From the NCBI GenBank assembly GCA_020639075.1, contig JACKHI010000002.1:248001-312000 (forward strand): 64,000 bases of DNA, read 5' to 3'. The notes under the pieces are model-generated. The model saw nothing but the letters and a program-made list of their open reading frames with translations, was not told the DNA's origin and did not search any database. Source of the DNA: Phycisphaerales bacterium. GTDB taxonomy: Bacteria; Planctomycetota; Phycisphaerae; UBA1845; UTPLA1. Both the position numbers and the translations under genes were made by a program. Position 1 is the first letter of the stretch, and each line of letters starts with the position of its first letter. This document shows, piece by piece, positions 50,314 to 58,696 of the stretch.

Positions 50314-51536
50314 CGGCCGCCTCGTTGGAATGTGCGGGTCAAGTCAGGCTTTCCGCCGGATCCGGCAAGCAGGTTCCTCTCGATGATGACTTCGTCACCT
50401 TCCTTCAGATTGCCGGACTTCAGTTCGGTGAACGAGCCGTTCGTGAGACCGGTTTCGATTTCGACGGGCGAAGGTTCCTTGTTCTTCAGGACGTAGACCG
50501 TCGGCTTTGATTTGCCCCTGGGTTTCGTGAATCCGTTGGCGTCGGGAGGGGCCGGATCGAAACGGAGGGCGGCATTGGGAATCTGGACGACGGCGCTTGC
50601 GCGGGCAACTTCGAACGTGACGTTGGCCGTCATGCCGGGCCGCAGTGCAAGATCGTCATTCGTCACTTCGATCATCGTCGTGTACGTCACGATGCCGTCG
50701 ACATCGTTCGCGTTGTAGCGAATCTGTGAGATGCGGCCGTTGAATGACCTGCCCGGATAGGCGTCCACGCGGAAGGTCGCGGGACCGTCCTTGCGAAGGA
50801 CGCCGATGTCCGCTTCGCTGACGTTGGCGTTGACCTGCATTCGCTTGAGGTCGGCGGCGATGACGAAAAGCTCGGGGGCCTGGAGCGAGGCGGCCACTGT
50901 CTGGCCATTTTCGATGTTGCGCGCGATGACGATACCGTCGATGGGGGACCGGATGACCGTCCGCTCGAGATCGACTTCAGCCTCGCTCAGCGTCGCCTCG
51001 GCCGAGAGAATCCCTGCCTGGGCGGCGTGCCAGGCGGCCCGGGCCGCGTCGACCTCAGTCTTCGCCAGAAGCATCTCGTTTTCGCTGGCGTTGTGAACTT
51101 GGAAGAGGCGATCGATTCGCTTGAATTCGCGTTCGGCGTCCTTATAGCGGACTTCCAGTTCCTCGGCCCGAGCCTTGGCGTTCGCGACCTCGGCGGCGGC
51201 GCGATCGCGGGCCGTCTTGAATCGGGCGGGATCGATCTCGGCGAGCACCTGGTTGGCCGTAACGATGTCATTGAAATCCGTGAGCCAACGCTGGATGTTG
51301 CCGCTGACTTCCGAACCCACAATCGTCTTGACGAGGGGCTCGATCGTGCCTGTGGCCGAGACCGTGCGAACGATGTCCCCCCGTTCGAGGGGCTTGGTCA
51401 CGTATTCGGAACCGACGGCGGACACGCCGTACTTCTGGTAACCGTACCAGCCGCCCGCGCCAAGGCCCGCGAGGATGACCATTGTCGTCACGAACTTGAC
51501 AGTCGCGGCGCCGCGTGTCCTGCGATGATTCTGCAT
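50310..51536 (-). CDS. HlyD/MacA-type periplasmic adaptor protein
   Basis: 408 aa from ATG 51536. Basic N-terminus, membrane anchor (FVTTMVILAGLGAGGWYGYQ), then VTKPLERGDIVRTVSATGTIEPLVKTIVGSEVSGNIQRW, a long coiled hairpin (DRAAAEVANAKARAEELEVRYKD) and IRSPIDGIVIARNIENGQTVAAS, typical of MacA. Its promoter is at 51597-51625. The ATPase gene overlaps it. A tripartite exporter is implied but the permease and TolC are not in this window. Confidence 0.9.
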   Translation of the reverse strand: MQNHRRTRGAATVKFVTTMVILAGLGAGGWYGYQKYGVSAVGSEYVTKPLERGDIVRTVSATGTIEPLVKTIVGSEVSGNIQRWLTDFNDIVTANQVLAEIDPARFKTARDRAAAEVANAKARAEELEVRYKDAEREFKRIDRLFQVHNASENEMLLAKTEVDAARAAWHAAQAGILSAEATLSEAEVDLERTVIRSPIDGIVIARNIENGQTVAASLQAPELFVIAADLKRMQVNANVSEADIGVLRKDGPATFRVDAYPGRSFNGRISQIRYNANDVDGIVTYTTMIEVTNDDLALRPGMTANVTFEVARASAVVQIPNAALRFDPAPPDANGFTKPRGKSKPTVYVLKNKEPSPVEIETGLTNGSFTELKSGNLKEGDEVIIERNLLAGSGGKPDLTRTFQRGGR

Positions 51537-51596
51537 GAGATGAACGCTCTTTTTCGCATTGGGAACCGCTGTCGGCGATCGCGGCTCAAGCTGTGC

Positions 51597-51625
51597 ATTA
51601 TAGATACAAGCATAACGAGCCGCAA
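51597..51625 (-). promoter_or_regulatory. Promoter of the MacA-like operon
   Basis: On the minus strand TTGCGG (51625-51620), 17-nt spacer, TATAAT (51602-51597). Start expected near 51590, leaving about 54 nt before the ATG at 51536. Confidence 0.65.
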
Positions 51626-51672
51626 AACGTTGTATTACGCGCATGAATCCAAATGTATGACAAGTCACAGCG

Positions 51673-51701
51673 TTGCCGCGGTCAAAGAGGTCGCGTATCT
51701 T
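51673..51701 (+). promoter_or_regulatory. Candidate promoter of pyrR-pyrB-pyrC
   Basis: TTGCCG (51673-51678), 17-nt spacer, TATCTT (51696-51701). The pyrR ATG at 51713 would be only about five bases from the start of transcription, a very short leader. Weak -10, so moderate support. Confidence 0.4.
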
Positions 51702-51712
51702 TCGCCATTCAG

Positions 51713-52240
51713 ATGGACGTATTGCTTGACGCAACCGGAATTGACGCGGCGCTCGATCGCATGGCGGTCGAGATTGCCGAATCCCTGCCCGAAGGCTGTC
51801 CGATCGGCATTATCGGAATCCGACGGCGCGGGGATCATCTCGCGCGTCGCCTCATGCGAAAGCTCGACGCCCGCGGAATCGCCGGCATCGCGTTCGGTAC
51901 CCTGGACATCACGATGTATCGCGATGATCTGGCCGAGATCGGGCCGTCGGCTGTCGTGATGACGACGGAAATCCCGTTCGATGTCGACGGTCGCTACCTG
52001 ATCCTCGTGGATGACGTGATCTACTCCGGCCGATCAGTGCGTTCGGCCCTGGCGGCGATCATCGATCTGGGGCGCCCTCGGGCGATTCGGCTTGCGGTTC
52101 TGGTCGATCGAGGCGGCCGCGAATTGCCGATCCAGCCGGATTTCGTCGGCAAACATGTCGGTGATCGGGCGGGGCAGCATGTGAGCGTGCGTTTGATCGA
52201 GGCGAAAGATGATCTGGACGTCGTGGAGGTAGGGGCGTGA
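51713..52240 (+). CDS. pyrR: Bifunctional pyrimidine regulator / uracil phosphoribosyltransferase
   Basis: 175 aa from ATG 51713 (an ATG at 51653 adds 20 non-conserved residues). PRPP-binding loop LILVDDVIYSGRSVRSAL, GIIGIRRRGDHLARRL and FGTLDITMYRDDL are family blocks, and VDRGGRELPIQPDFVGKH is the conserved PyrR ending. PyrR either regulates pyr mRNA by UMP-dependent attenuation or acts as a phosphoribosyltransferase. It starts an operon with pyrB and pyrC; the mRNA ahead of it has no recognisable PyrR-binding loop. Confidence 0.93.
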   Translation: MDVLLDATGIDAALDRMAVEIAESLPEGCPIGIIGIRRRGDHLARRLMRKLDARGIAGIAFGTLDITMYRDDLAEIGPSAVVMTTEIPFDVDGRYLILVDDVIYSGRSVRSALAAIIDLGRPRAIRLAVLVDRGGRELPIQPDFVGKHVGDRAGQHVSVRLIEAKDDLDVVEVGA

Positions 52241-53208
52241 CGGCGCTGAATTCAGCGGCAGCGAGTGCGCGGGAGTCGGTCATCTGGCCGCATCGGCATT
52301 TGCTGGGACTCGAGGAGTTGTCGGCCGATGAGATCACGCTGATCCTCGATACGGCGGCGGCATTTGAGGACGTGTCGACGCGCAGCGTTAAGAAGGTGCC
52401 GGCCCTGCGCGGGCGCGTCGTCGTTAATCTCTTCTTTGAAGATTCCACGCGAACGCGGACCAGCTTCACACTGGCGGCCCAGCGGCTCAGCGCCGACGTC
52501 ATTGACTTCACGGCCAAAACAAGCGCCGTGAACAAGGGCGAATCCCTGCGCGACACGGTTCGCAATATCGAAGCGATGGGCGTGGACATTATCGTATGCC
52601 GGCACGGCTCCAGCGGGGCGCCGCACCTGATCGCGAAGAATGTCGCGTGTTGCGTGATTAACGCCGGCGACGGCCGGCACGAACATCCGACGCAGGGCCT
52701 GCTCGATATCTATACGATTCGGAAAGTGAAGCGGAATATCGCGGGGCTGAAAATCGCCATCGTCGGCGACATCAACAACTCACGCGTCGCACGTTCGGAC
52801 CTGCACGGTCTGCTCAAGCTCGGTGCGGAAGTCACGTTTGTGGGGCCGCCCACGCTCGTCTCCGGCGCATTCGAAAAGCTCGGTGCGCGCGTCGCACACG
52901 ACTTCGACTCCATCATCGGCGAGTTCGACGTGATCAACATGTTGCGCGTTCAACGAGAGCGGATCTCATCGAACGTGTTTCCCAGCATTCAGGAATACAG
53001 CCGGTTGTTCGGTCTGACGAATGAGCGGATGCGTCGGGCGCGGCCAGATGTGCTCGTCATGCACCCGGGGCCGATCAATCGCGGCGTGGAACTGGCCGGC
53101 GAAGTGGCGGACGGCCCCAACAGCGTGATCCTCGAACAGGTCACGAACGGTTTGGCTGTTCGGATGGCCGTGATGTTCCTGTGCAAGCAGGCATCGGAAA
53201 GTCACTAA
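52237..53208 (+). CDS. pyrB: Aspartate carbamoyltransferase catalytic subunit
   Basis: 323 aa, starting with GTG that overlaps the pyrR stop (GTGA). Carbamoyl-phosphate motif FFEDSTRTRTSFTLAAQRL, NAGDGRHEHPTQGLLDIYTI, KIAIVGDINNSRVARS and VMHPGPINRGVEL are all present. It makes carbamoyl-aspartate in pyrimidine synthesis. No pyrI regulatory chain is in the window, so the enzyme is probably of the unregulated or PyrC-associated type. Confidence 0.95.
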   Translation: MTALNSAAASARESVIWPHRHLLGLEELSADEITLILDTAAAFEDVSTRSVKKVPALRGRVVVNLFFEDSTRTRTSFTLAAQRLSADVIDFTAKTSAVNKGESLRDTVRNIEAMGVDIIVCRHGSSGAPHLIAKNVACCVINAGDGRHEHPTQGLLDIYTIRKVKRNIAGLKIAIVGDINNSRVARSDLHGLLKLGAEVTFVGPPTLVSGAFEKLGARVAHDFDSIIGEFDVINMLRVQRERISSNVFPSIQEYSRLFGLTNERMRRARPDVLVMHPGPINRGVELAGEVADGPNSVILEQVTNGLAVRMAVMFLCKQASESH

Positions 53209-53314
53209 AGCGGATCATGCCGGATCGCGACGGCGCACTCGGAACCTCGACGGTCAATCCCCCGGCCGACGACGGCATGGGGCATCCAAGTGAACGCAAT
53301 TGAATCGGAAAGCC

Positions 53315-54613
53315 ATGGCAAGAGCTGAACTACTGATCAAAGGCGGTCGGGTCATTGATCCGGCGCAGGGCATCGACCAAGTGGCGGACGTAGCGATCGC
53401 GGACGGTCGGATCGTCGCCGTCGGCGCGAACGGCGGGGAGGCGTCCGGCGTGATCGATGCGACGGGACAGATCGTCTGCCCCGGTCTGATCGATATGCAC
53501 GTCCACCTGCGCGAACCGGGCCAGGAAGACGAAGAGACGATCGCCAGCGGTGCAGCGGCGGCCGTTGCCGGGGGCTTCACCTCTGTCGCCTGCATGCCGA
53601 ATACGGATCCGGCGATCGACACCGAGGCGATGGTCGAGTTCGTGTATCGCCAGGCGAAGCGGGCCGGACTCTGCAACGTGTACCCGATCGGTGCAATCAC
53701 GAAGGGGCGAAAGGGCGCCGAACTCGCGGAGATCGGGCAGATGGTCCGGGCCGGTGCCGTCGCCTTCAGCGATGACGGGGCCGGCATTGCGAATTCATCG
53801 GTAATGTTCCGGGCCATGCAGTACGTCAAGATGTTCGGCACACTGGTGATTCAGCATTGCGAAGACGCCGATCTCGCGGGATCGGGATGTATGAATGCCG
53901 GCGTGATGGCCATGCGACTCGGGCTTCCAGGGATCCCCGCGATGGCCGAAGAAGTGATGATCCAGCGCGACGTGCTGATTTCCAAACATACCGGAACGCG
54001 TTATCACGTGGCGCACATTTCAACTGCCGGCGCCGTCCAGCTCGTCCGCGACGCGAAGGCGCAGGGCGTTCGAGTGACGACGGAAGTCTGCCCGCACCAT
54101 CTTCTGATGACGGATGCGGAAGTCGCGACCTACGACACGAACTACAAGATGAACCCTCCGCTCCGGAGCCAGGCGGATGTAGACGCCTGTCTGGACGGCG
54201 TGGCGGACGACACGATCGACTGCCTTGTCACGGATCATGCGCCGCACGGCATGGACGAGAAGGCGGACGATTTTCAGACGGCGCCCTTCGGAATCGTCGG
54301 GCTCGAAGTGGCGCTTCCGCTCTTTGCCAAAGCGCTCGTCGAGAGCGGCCGGCTGACATTCTCGCGTCTGATCGAAAAGCTGACAGTGCGTCCGGCTGAG
54401 ATTCTGGGTATCGAAAAGGGAACGCTGAAGCCGGGGGTGGACGCGGATGTGACCGTGTTCGATCCCGATGCGGCGTGGACGGTTGACATTTCAAAATTCC
54501 GATCGAAAAGCCGCAATTGCCCGTATGACGGCTGGCGATTGAAGGGGCTCGTCACAAACACCATCGTCGGCGGCAGCGTCAAATTCTCGCTGGATCCTGC
54601 CCTCAGCAAATAA
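53315..54613 (+). CDS. pyrC: Dihydroorotase
   Basis: 432 aa (long type) from ATG 53315; a TTG start at 53300 is an alternative. Metal-binding motif DMHVHLREPGQEDEET (H-x-H), FSDDGAGIANSSVM, HCEDADL, VAHISTAGAVQ, NYKMNPPLR and VTDHAPHGMDEK (catalytic Asp) are visible. It closes carbamoyl-aspartate to dihydroorotate. Third gene of the pyrR-pyrB-pyrC operon, with 106 nt between it and pyrB. Class I dihydroorotases often associate with PyrB. Confidence 0.95.
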   Translation: MARAELLIKGGRVIDPAQGIDQVADVAIADGRIVAVGANGGEASGVIDATGQIVCPGLIDMHVHLREPGQEDEETIASGAAAAVAGGFTSVACMPNTDPAIDTEAMVEFVYRQAKRAGLCNVYPIGAITKGRKGAELAEIGQMVRAGAVAFSDDGAGIANSSVMFRAMQYVKMFGTLVIQHCEDADLAGSGCMNAGVMAMRLGLPGIPAMAEEVMIQRDVLISKHTGTRYHVAHISTAGAVQLVRDAKAQGVRVTTEVCPHHLLMTDAEVATYDTNYKMNPPLRSQADVDACLDGVADDTIDCLVTDHAPHGMDEKADDFQTAPFGIVGLEVALPLFAKALVESGRLTFSRLIEKLTVRPAEILGIEKGTLKPGVDADVTVFDPDAAWTVDISKFRSKSRNCPYDGWRLKGLVTNTIVGGSVKFSLDPALSK

Positions 54614-54771
54614 CCAAGTGCCGTGCGCCGGCCGAATTCGCGGCGTCAATTGAGCGATGTCGTCGTATACACTCGACGCGAACGGTGCCGTGTCAGGGGC
54701 CCGAAAGTCGCCCGAACGGCGTTTTGAGCCGGTATTTCCGCGTTGTGACGCATATGTGGCGCAATTTCCGC

Positions 54772-54802
54772 TTGACGGGCACTGGGGGCGGGCTGGTATA
54801 AT
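54772..54802 (+). promoter_or_regulatory. Promoter upstream of the PilZ gene
   Basis: TTGACG (54772-54777), 19-nt spacer, TATAAT (54797-54802). Both elements are close to consensus, the spacer two bases longer than ideal. It would produce a leader of about 230 nt before the ATG at 55038. Confidence 0.6.
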
Positions 54803-55037
54803 CCGATCGACTATCCAAATCACACACATGCGTCAAGATGCTTCTTGAATATTCATCGCAAGCAAGGGGAGTTGAAGCGACTGGAGAAGAGTGTGTTGTG
54901 GATCGCGATCGGCGTTGGCGCCGATTGCTGAGCGTGAACGCCGTTGTCTGTTCGAAAGAAGGCCTGCTGCGCCCGATGGGGCGGACCAACGCGGAGCGAT
55001 GGTAAGCGCGGTCTGGCCGCTGGTAAGGAGACCCGAC
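54803..55037 (+). other. Long leader of the PilZ gene
   Basis: About 230 nt of predicted untranslated mRNA (the full gene-free stretch is 54614-55037). It contains short inverted GC runs and tiny ORFs without proper ribosome sites. I compared it by eye with the c-di-GMP-I riboswitch consensus and found no convincing match. Confidence 0.4.
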
Positions 55038-55469
55038 ATGTCGATGAATCCCCCAACTCCCATACCGCTGGGCTCCCCGCACATCGCCGAGCCGCCGATG
55101 TTCCCTCGATTCGGATTCGAGGATCTGGATCGCGCGAGCCGAAATCGGCGGAACTACATTCGCCGAGATCTCGCCTGCGAGATTTTCCTGGTTGACCGAC
55201 AAACGAACAACGTGCTCCGATGTCGAACGAACGACATCAGCGATGCGGGCATTCGCGCGACGGCGCCGATTGGATACGGGCTCGCCGTGGGTCAGCGATA
55301 CGAAGTTCGGATTGCGTCGGGCGACGCGGATCGCGTCGCGTCGGCGGAAATGATTCCGTCGCTCGGATTCGCATCAGTCACACGCCTCGAAATCGACGTT
55401 CGGCAGGGCGACGGTCATCGCGTCGGCTTCGCTTTGAAGTTCGATGTTCCGCAACTGATCCCGGTCTAA
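55038..55469 (+). CDS. PilZ-domain protein (c-di-GMP receptor)
   Basis: 143 aa from ATG 55038, seven bases after AAGGAG. Proline-rich start, then the PilZ signature: R-N-R-R-N-Y-I-R-R (R-x-x-x-R) followed after a strand by NDISDAGIR (D-x-S-x-x-G), then VGQRYEVRI and a barrel ending VGFALKFDVPQL. PilZ domains bind c-di-GMP and often act on pilus or flagellar motors. It faces the pilB-pilT-pilB cluster across a terminator, which supports a pilus role. No diguanylate cyclase is in this window. Confidence 0.85.
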   Translation: MSMNPPTPIPLGSPHIAEPPMFPRFGFEDLDRASRNRRNYIRRDLACEIFLVDRQTNNVLRCRTNDISDAGIRATAPIGYGLAVGQRYEVRIASGDADRVASAEMIPSLGFASVTRLEIDVRQGDGHRVGFALKFDVPQLIPV

Positions 55470-55504
55470 CCCACGTCGGTCTTTGCGCCGATTCGTCAAA
55501 ACTC

Positions 55505-55554
55505 AACTCGCCGCGGCGTGAGTGCGTATCGCACACACACGGCGGCGAGTTTTT
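55505..55554 (+). terminator. Intrinsic terminator after the PilZ gene
   Basis: AACTCGCCGC (55505-55514) and GCGGCGAGTT (55542-55551) form a perfect 10-bp stem, followed by TTTTT. The loop of 27 nt is long but contains its own short repeats (TGCG/CGCA). Confidence 0.8.
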
Positions 55555-55624
55555 CATGCGATCGACTGCAACATCAATTCCGCCCGCAGGCGTCGACGGC
55601 CTCCGTCAACTGTTGATGGTCGGA

Positions 55625-57379
55625 TCAATCGGTCAGCATTGTCTCTTTGACGATTTCCTCGATCGTCGTAATCCCGTCGAAAAGCGCAAGCAAGCCGCTT
55701 TCGCGGAGCGTGCGCATGCCCTTGCGGCAGGCGGTTTCCATCAGGACGCTCGTCGATGCGCCCTGCATGACGAGTTCGCGAAGTTCGTCGTCAAAGACCA
55801 TGATCTCGTACAGACCGACGCGGCCGCGATAGCCCGTGCCGTTGCAGTAGTCGCAGCCGGCGCCGTAGTAGAACTTGCGACCTTCGACATCCGCCAGGCG
55901 GAGCTGGAGTTCCATCAACTGCTCCTCGCGCGGCTGGAACTCGGTTCGACAATGGGAGCAGACGCGTCGGGCGAGCCGCTGGGCGATGACCGCCTCGATT
56001 GTCGCCGTAATGAGGAAGGGTTCGACGCCGATGTCGAGCAATCGCGCGACGGCCGACGGCGCGTCGTTCGTGTGCAGCGTCGTGAAGACCAAGTGCCCCG
56101 TGAGCGAGGCCTGAACGGCGATCTGGGCGGTTTCGGCGTCTCGAACTTCACCGACCAGGATGACGTCAGGGTCCTGGCGAAGAAAGCTGCGTAGGGCGCG
56201 GGCGAATGTCATGCCCTGAGCCGGGTTGACCTGGCATTGAATGATGCCGTCGATGTCGTATTCGACGGGATCCTCCGCCGTCAGAATCTTGATCTTCGGG
56301 TCATTGAGCGTGTTCAGCGCCGCGTAGAGCGTCGTCGTCTTACCGGAGCCCGTCGGCCCCGTGTTAATGACGATGCCGTTGGGACGCTCGATCAACTGCT
56401 GGAAGACTTTCATGTCATCGTCGCGCAGGCCGAGCTTGTCCAGATCGAGATTGACGTTGGACCGATCGAGAATACGCAAAACGACGGATTCGCCGAACAT
56501 CGTCGGCAACACGGCGACGCGAAGGTCGACCGGCAGGCTGCCGACCGTCAGGCTGATGCGCCCGTCCTGCGGCAGTCGCCGCTCGGCGATGTCGAGATTC
56601 GCCATGACCTTGATGCGGCTGGCAATCGCCATCGCGAGGAAGCGGGGCGGCGGACGCATTTCATAAAGCACGCCGTCGATGCGATAGCGCATCTTGTAAT
56701 CTTCTTCGAACGGCTCGAAATGTACGTCGCTGGCGTGGTCGCGAATCGCCTGAAGAAGAACGAGATTCAGGAGCTGCTTGACGGGATTGGAGTCGACAAG
56801 TTCCTTCAATTCCTCCAGATCGATCGATTCGCCGCGCCCTTCGAACTTCGACAGGTCGTTGTTGTCGCCGATCTCGTCGAGCAGGTCGTTGATCGATTGG
56901 CCTCCGCCCTCCGGGTAATAACGGCTCAACGCGGCGCTGATCTGATCCTCTGTCGCGATCATCGGCCGGATGTTCATGTCGAGGAGTTTGCGAAGGTCGT
57001 CCGTCGCCTGGAAATTGTCGGGCGAGGACATCGCGACTTCGAGCGTCTTCGTCGCTGCGTCGAAATTGACGGGAACGATTCGATACGTGTTCGCCATCTG
57101 GTTCGGGACGAGCTTGATCGTCTCGGCCTCGACGTCAATGTTGTCGAGATCGACCGGCTCCATGCCGATCTGTGCGGCCAGCGCGAGCTGAAGGTCGGCG
57201 TCCTGAATGTAGCCGAGATCGATCAGAATCTGTCCGAGAGGTCCACGCTTGGACTTCTGGATGGCGAGACCTTCGTGAACCTGCCGTCGGTTCACTTTTC
57301 CCATCTTGATGAGGATTCGGCCCAGCGGCCGGCCTCGATAGCCGGTGCTCGGTTTTCCTGTGGATGGCGCTACACTCAT
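55625..57379 (-). CDS. PilB/GspE-type assembly ATPase, second copy
   Basis: 584 aa. Two N-terminal MshEN-type modules (RPLGRILIKMGKVNRRQVHEGL and GPLGQILIDLGYIQDADLQLAL) that bind nucleotide or c-di-GMP, then a LNLVLLQAIRDHASDVHFEP block, Walker A GPTGSGKTTTLYAAL, Walker B region ILVGEVRDAETAQIA, histidine box LTGHLVFTTLHTNDA and a zinc site (CSHC...CDYC). The protein powers pilus extension or type II secretion. Third gene of the pilB-pilT-pilB set. It may be the extension motor for a different pilus or pseudopilus than its paralogue at 58697. Confidence 0.92.
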   Translation of the reverse strand: MSVAPSTGKPSTGYRGRPLGRILIKMGKVNRRQVHEGLAIQKSKRGPLGQILIDLGYIQDADLQLALAAQIGMEPVDLDNIDVEAETIKLVPNQMANTYRIVPVNFDAATKTLEVAMSSPDNFQATDDLRKLLDMNIRPMIATEDQISAALSRYYPEGGGQSINDLLDEIGDNNDLSKFEGRGESIDLEELKELVDSNPVKQLLNLVLLQAIRDHASDVHFEPFEEDYKMRYRIDGVLYEMRPPPRFLAMAIASRIKVMANLDIAERRLPQDGRISLTVGSLPVDLRVAVLPTMFGESVVLRILDRSNVNLDLDKLGLRDDDMKVFQQLIERPNGIVINTGPTGSGKTTTLYAALNTLNDPKIKILTAEDPVEYDIDGIIQCQVNPAQGMTFARALRSFLRQDPDVILVGEVRDAETAQIAVQASLTGHLVFTTLHTNDAPSAVARLLDIGVEPFLITATIEAVIAQRLARRVCSHCRTEFQPREEQLMELQLRLADVEGRKFYYGAGCDYCNGTGYRGRVGLYEIMVFDDELRELVMQGASTSVLMETACRKGMRTLRESGLLALFDGITTIEEIVKETMLTD

Positions 57380-57427
57380 GACGATTTCCCCCCTCGTGAA
57401 AGGGCGCGATCGGCGTTTAACAACGGA

Positions 57428-58564
57428 TTATTCTTCCTTCTTGTCGTCTTCCAGGGCCGCATCGATGTCTCGGACAAGGGCTTCGCCGGCCTCATGCAGC
57501 TTGCCTGCCTTCTCCAACTTGTCCTGCAATTCGCCCGGTTGTCGCGCCCGGTCGAGCATGTCGGCAGCGTCGATCAGGCCGCGCTCGTAGAGCTGCCACA
57601 AGTGGTCGTCCAGCAACTGCATACCGTATTTTTTACCCGTCTGGATCGCGGAGTCGATTCGGAACGTCTTATTTTCGCGAATGAGGTTCGCGATGGCGGG
57701 CGTGACGACAAGAAACTCGTAGGCCGCGACCATGCCCGACGGTTTTCGCGGCATCAGGGCCTGCGACAAGATTGCGATCAGCGAGGTCGACAACTGGACG
57801 CGAATCTGGTCCTGCTGCTCGTGCGGGAAGGCGTCGATGATTCGGTTGACGGTTCCCTGACAGCCGGTCGTGTGCAGCGTGGAGAAGACCAAGTGGCCCG
57901 TTTCCGCGGCGAGAATGGCGTTTGAGATCGTCTCAAGGTCTCGCATTTCACCGACGAGAATCACGTCCGGGTCAGATCGAAGCACGCGGCGCAGGGCCTC
58001 GGCGAAGCTCGGCACGTCGTTGCCGACTTCGCGCTGGTTGATGATGCTCTTCTTATGAACGTGATAGTATTCGATCGGATCTTCGACCGTCACGATGTGG
58101 CGATCGAGCTCATTGTTGATGTAGTTCAGCATCGAGGCGAGCGACGTCGTCTTGCCGGAACCCGTCGGTCCCGTGACGAGGAACAGGCCGCGAGGACGAC
58201 GGCAAAGCGCCCGGCAGATGGACGGTAGCCCGATCTGCTCGAAACTGAGAAAGCGGCTGGGGATCAGACGAAGAACGATGCTGATGTTGCCCTTCTGTCG
58301 GAAGATGGAGACGCGAAAACGCCCCTGGTCGCCGAACGCGAAGCCGAAGTCGGTGCCGCCTTCCTCCTGCAGTTCCTGCTGATTTCGATCGGGCGTGATC
58401 GATTTCATCAGGGCGACGCAGTCCTCCGGTTCCAGGACTTTCGTTTCGAGCTGGCGCAGGCGACCGCTCAGGCGGAGCACCGGTGGGCGACCTACGGAAA
58501 TATGAATGTCCGAGGCGTTGCGCTTGATGCACGTCTCGAGAATACGATCGATATGAATCATTGC
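57428..58564 (-). CDS. pilT: Twitching motility ATPase PilT
   Basis: About 378 aa from ATG 58564 (AGGA ten bases upstream; an ATG at 58585 is also possible). PilT features: MIHIDRILETCIKRNASDIHISVGRPP, Walker A GPTGSGKTTSLASML, ILVGEMRDLETISNAI, LVFSTLHTTGC, and the C-terminal LSTSLIAILSQALMP of retraction motors. It pulls type IV pili back. The last ~50 residues (ARQPGELQDKLEKAGKLHEAGEAL) form an acidic helix extending past the normal end. It lies 132 nt after the first pilB. Confidence 0.93.
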   Translation of the reverse strand, partial: AMIHIDRILETCIKRNASDIHISVGRPPVLRLSGRLRQLETKVLEPEDCVALMKSITPDRNQQELQEEGGTDFGFAFGDQGRFRVSIFRQKGNISIVLRLIPSRFLSFEQIGLPSICRALCRRPRGLFLVTGPTGSGKTTSLASMLNYINNELDRHIVTVEDPIEYYHVHKKSIINQREVGNDVPSFAEALRRVLRSDPDVILVGEMRDLETISNAILAAETGHLVFSTLHTTGCQGTVNRIIDAFPHEQQDQIRVQLSTSLIAILSQALMPRKPSGMVAAYEFLVVTPAIANLIRENKTFRIDSAIQTGKKYGMQLLDDHLWQLYERGLIDAADMLDRARQPGELQDKLEKAGKLHEAGEALVRDIDAALEDDKKEE

Positions 58565-58696
58565 CATTGTTCGAATTTCCTGCATCGCCGACTCGGGCGG
58601 CGTGAACGAAGCGTAGTACCTCTTTCCGACTCTCGCTGATCGACGCCGAATTCCCTCGCACGACAGTTCCGGGAGCGATCGGCGCTATTCGATCCG

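Noticed and set aside
54803..55037. c-di-GMP riboswitch in the PilZ leader
   Set aside because: The conserved tetraloop/receptor and junction sequences of the known classes could not be found by eye.
56237..57925. 562-codon plus-strand ORF across two pilus ATPase genes
   Set aside because: It crosses from the shadow of one gene into another and carries no motif.
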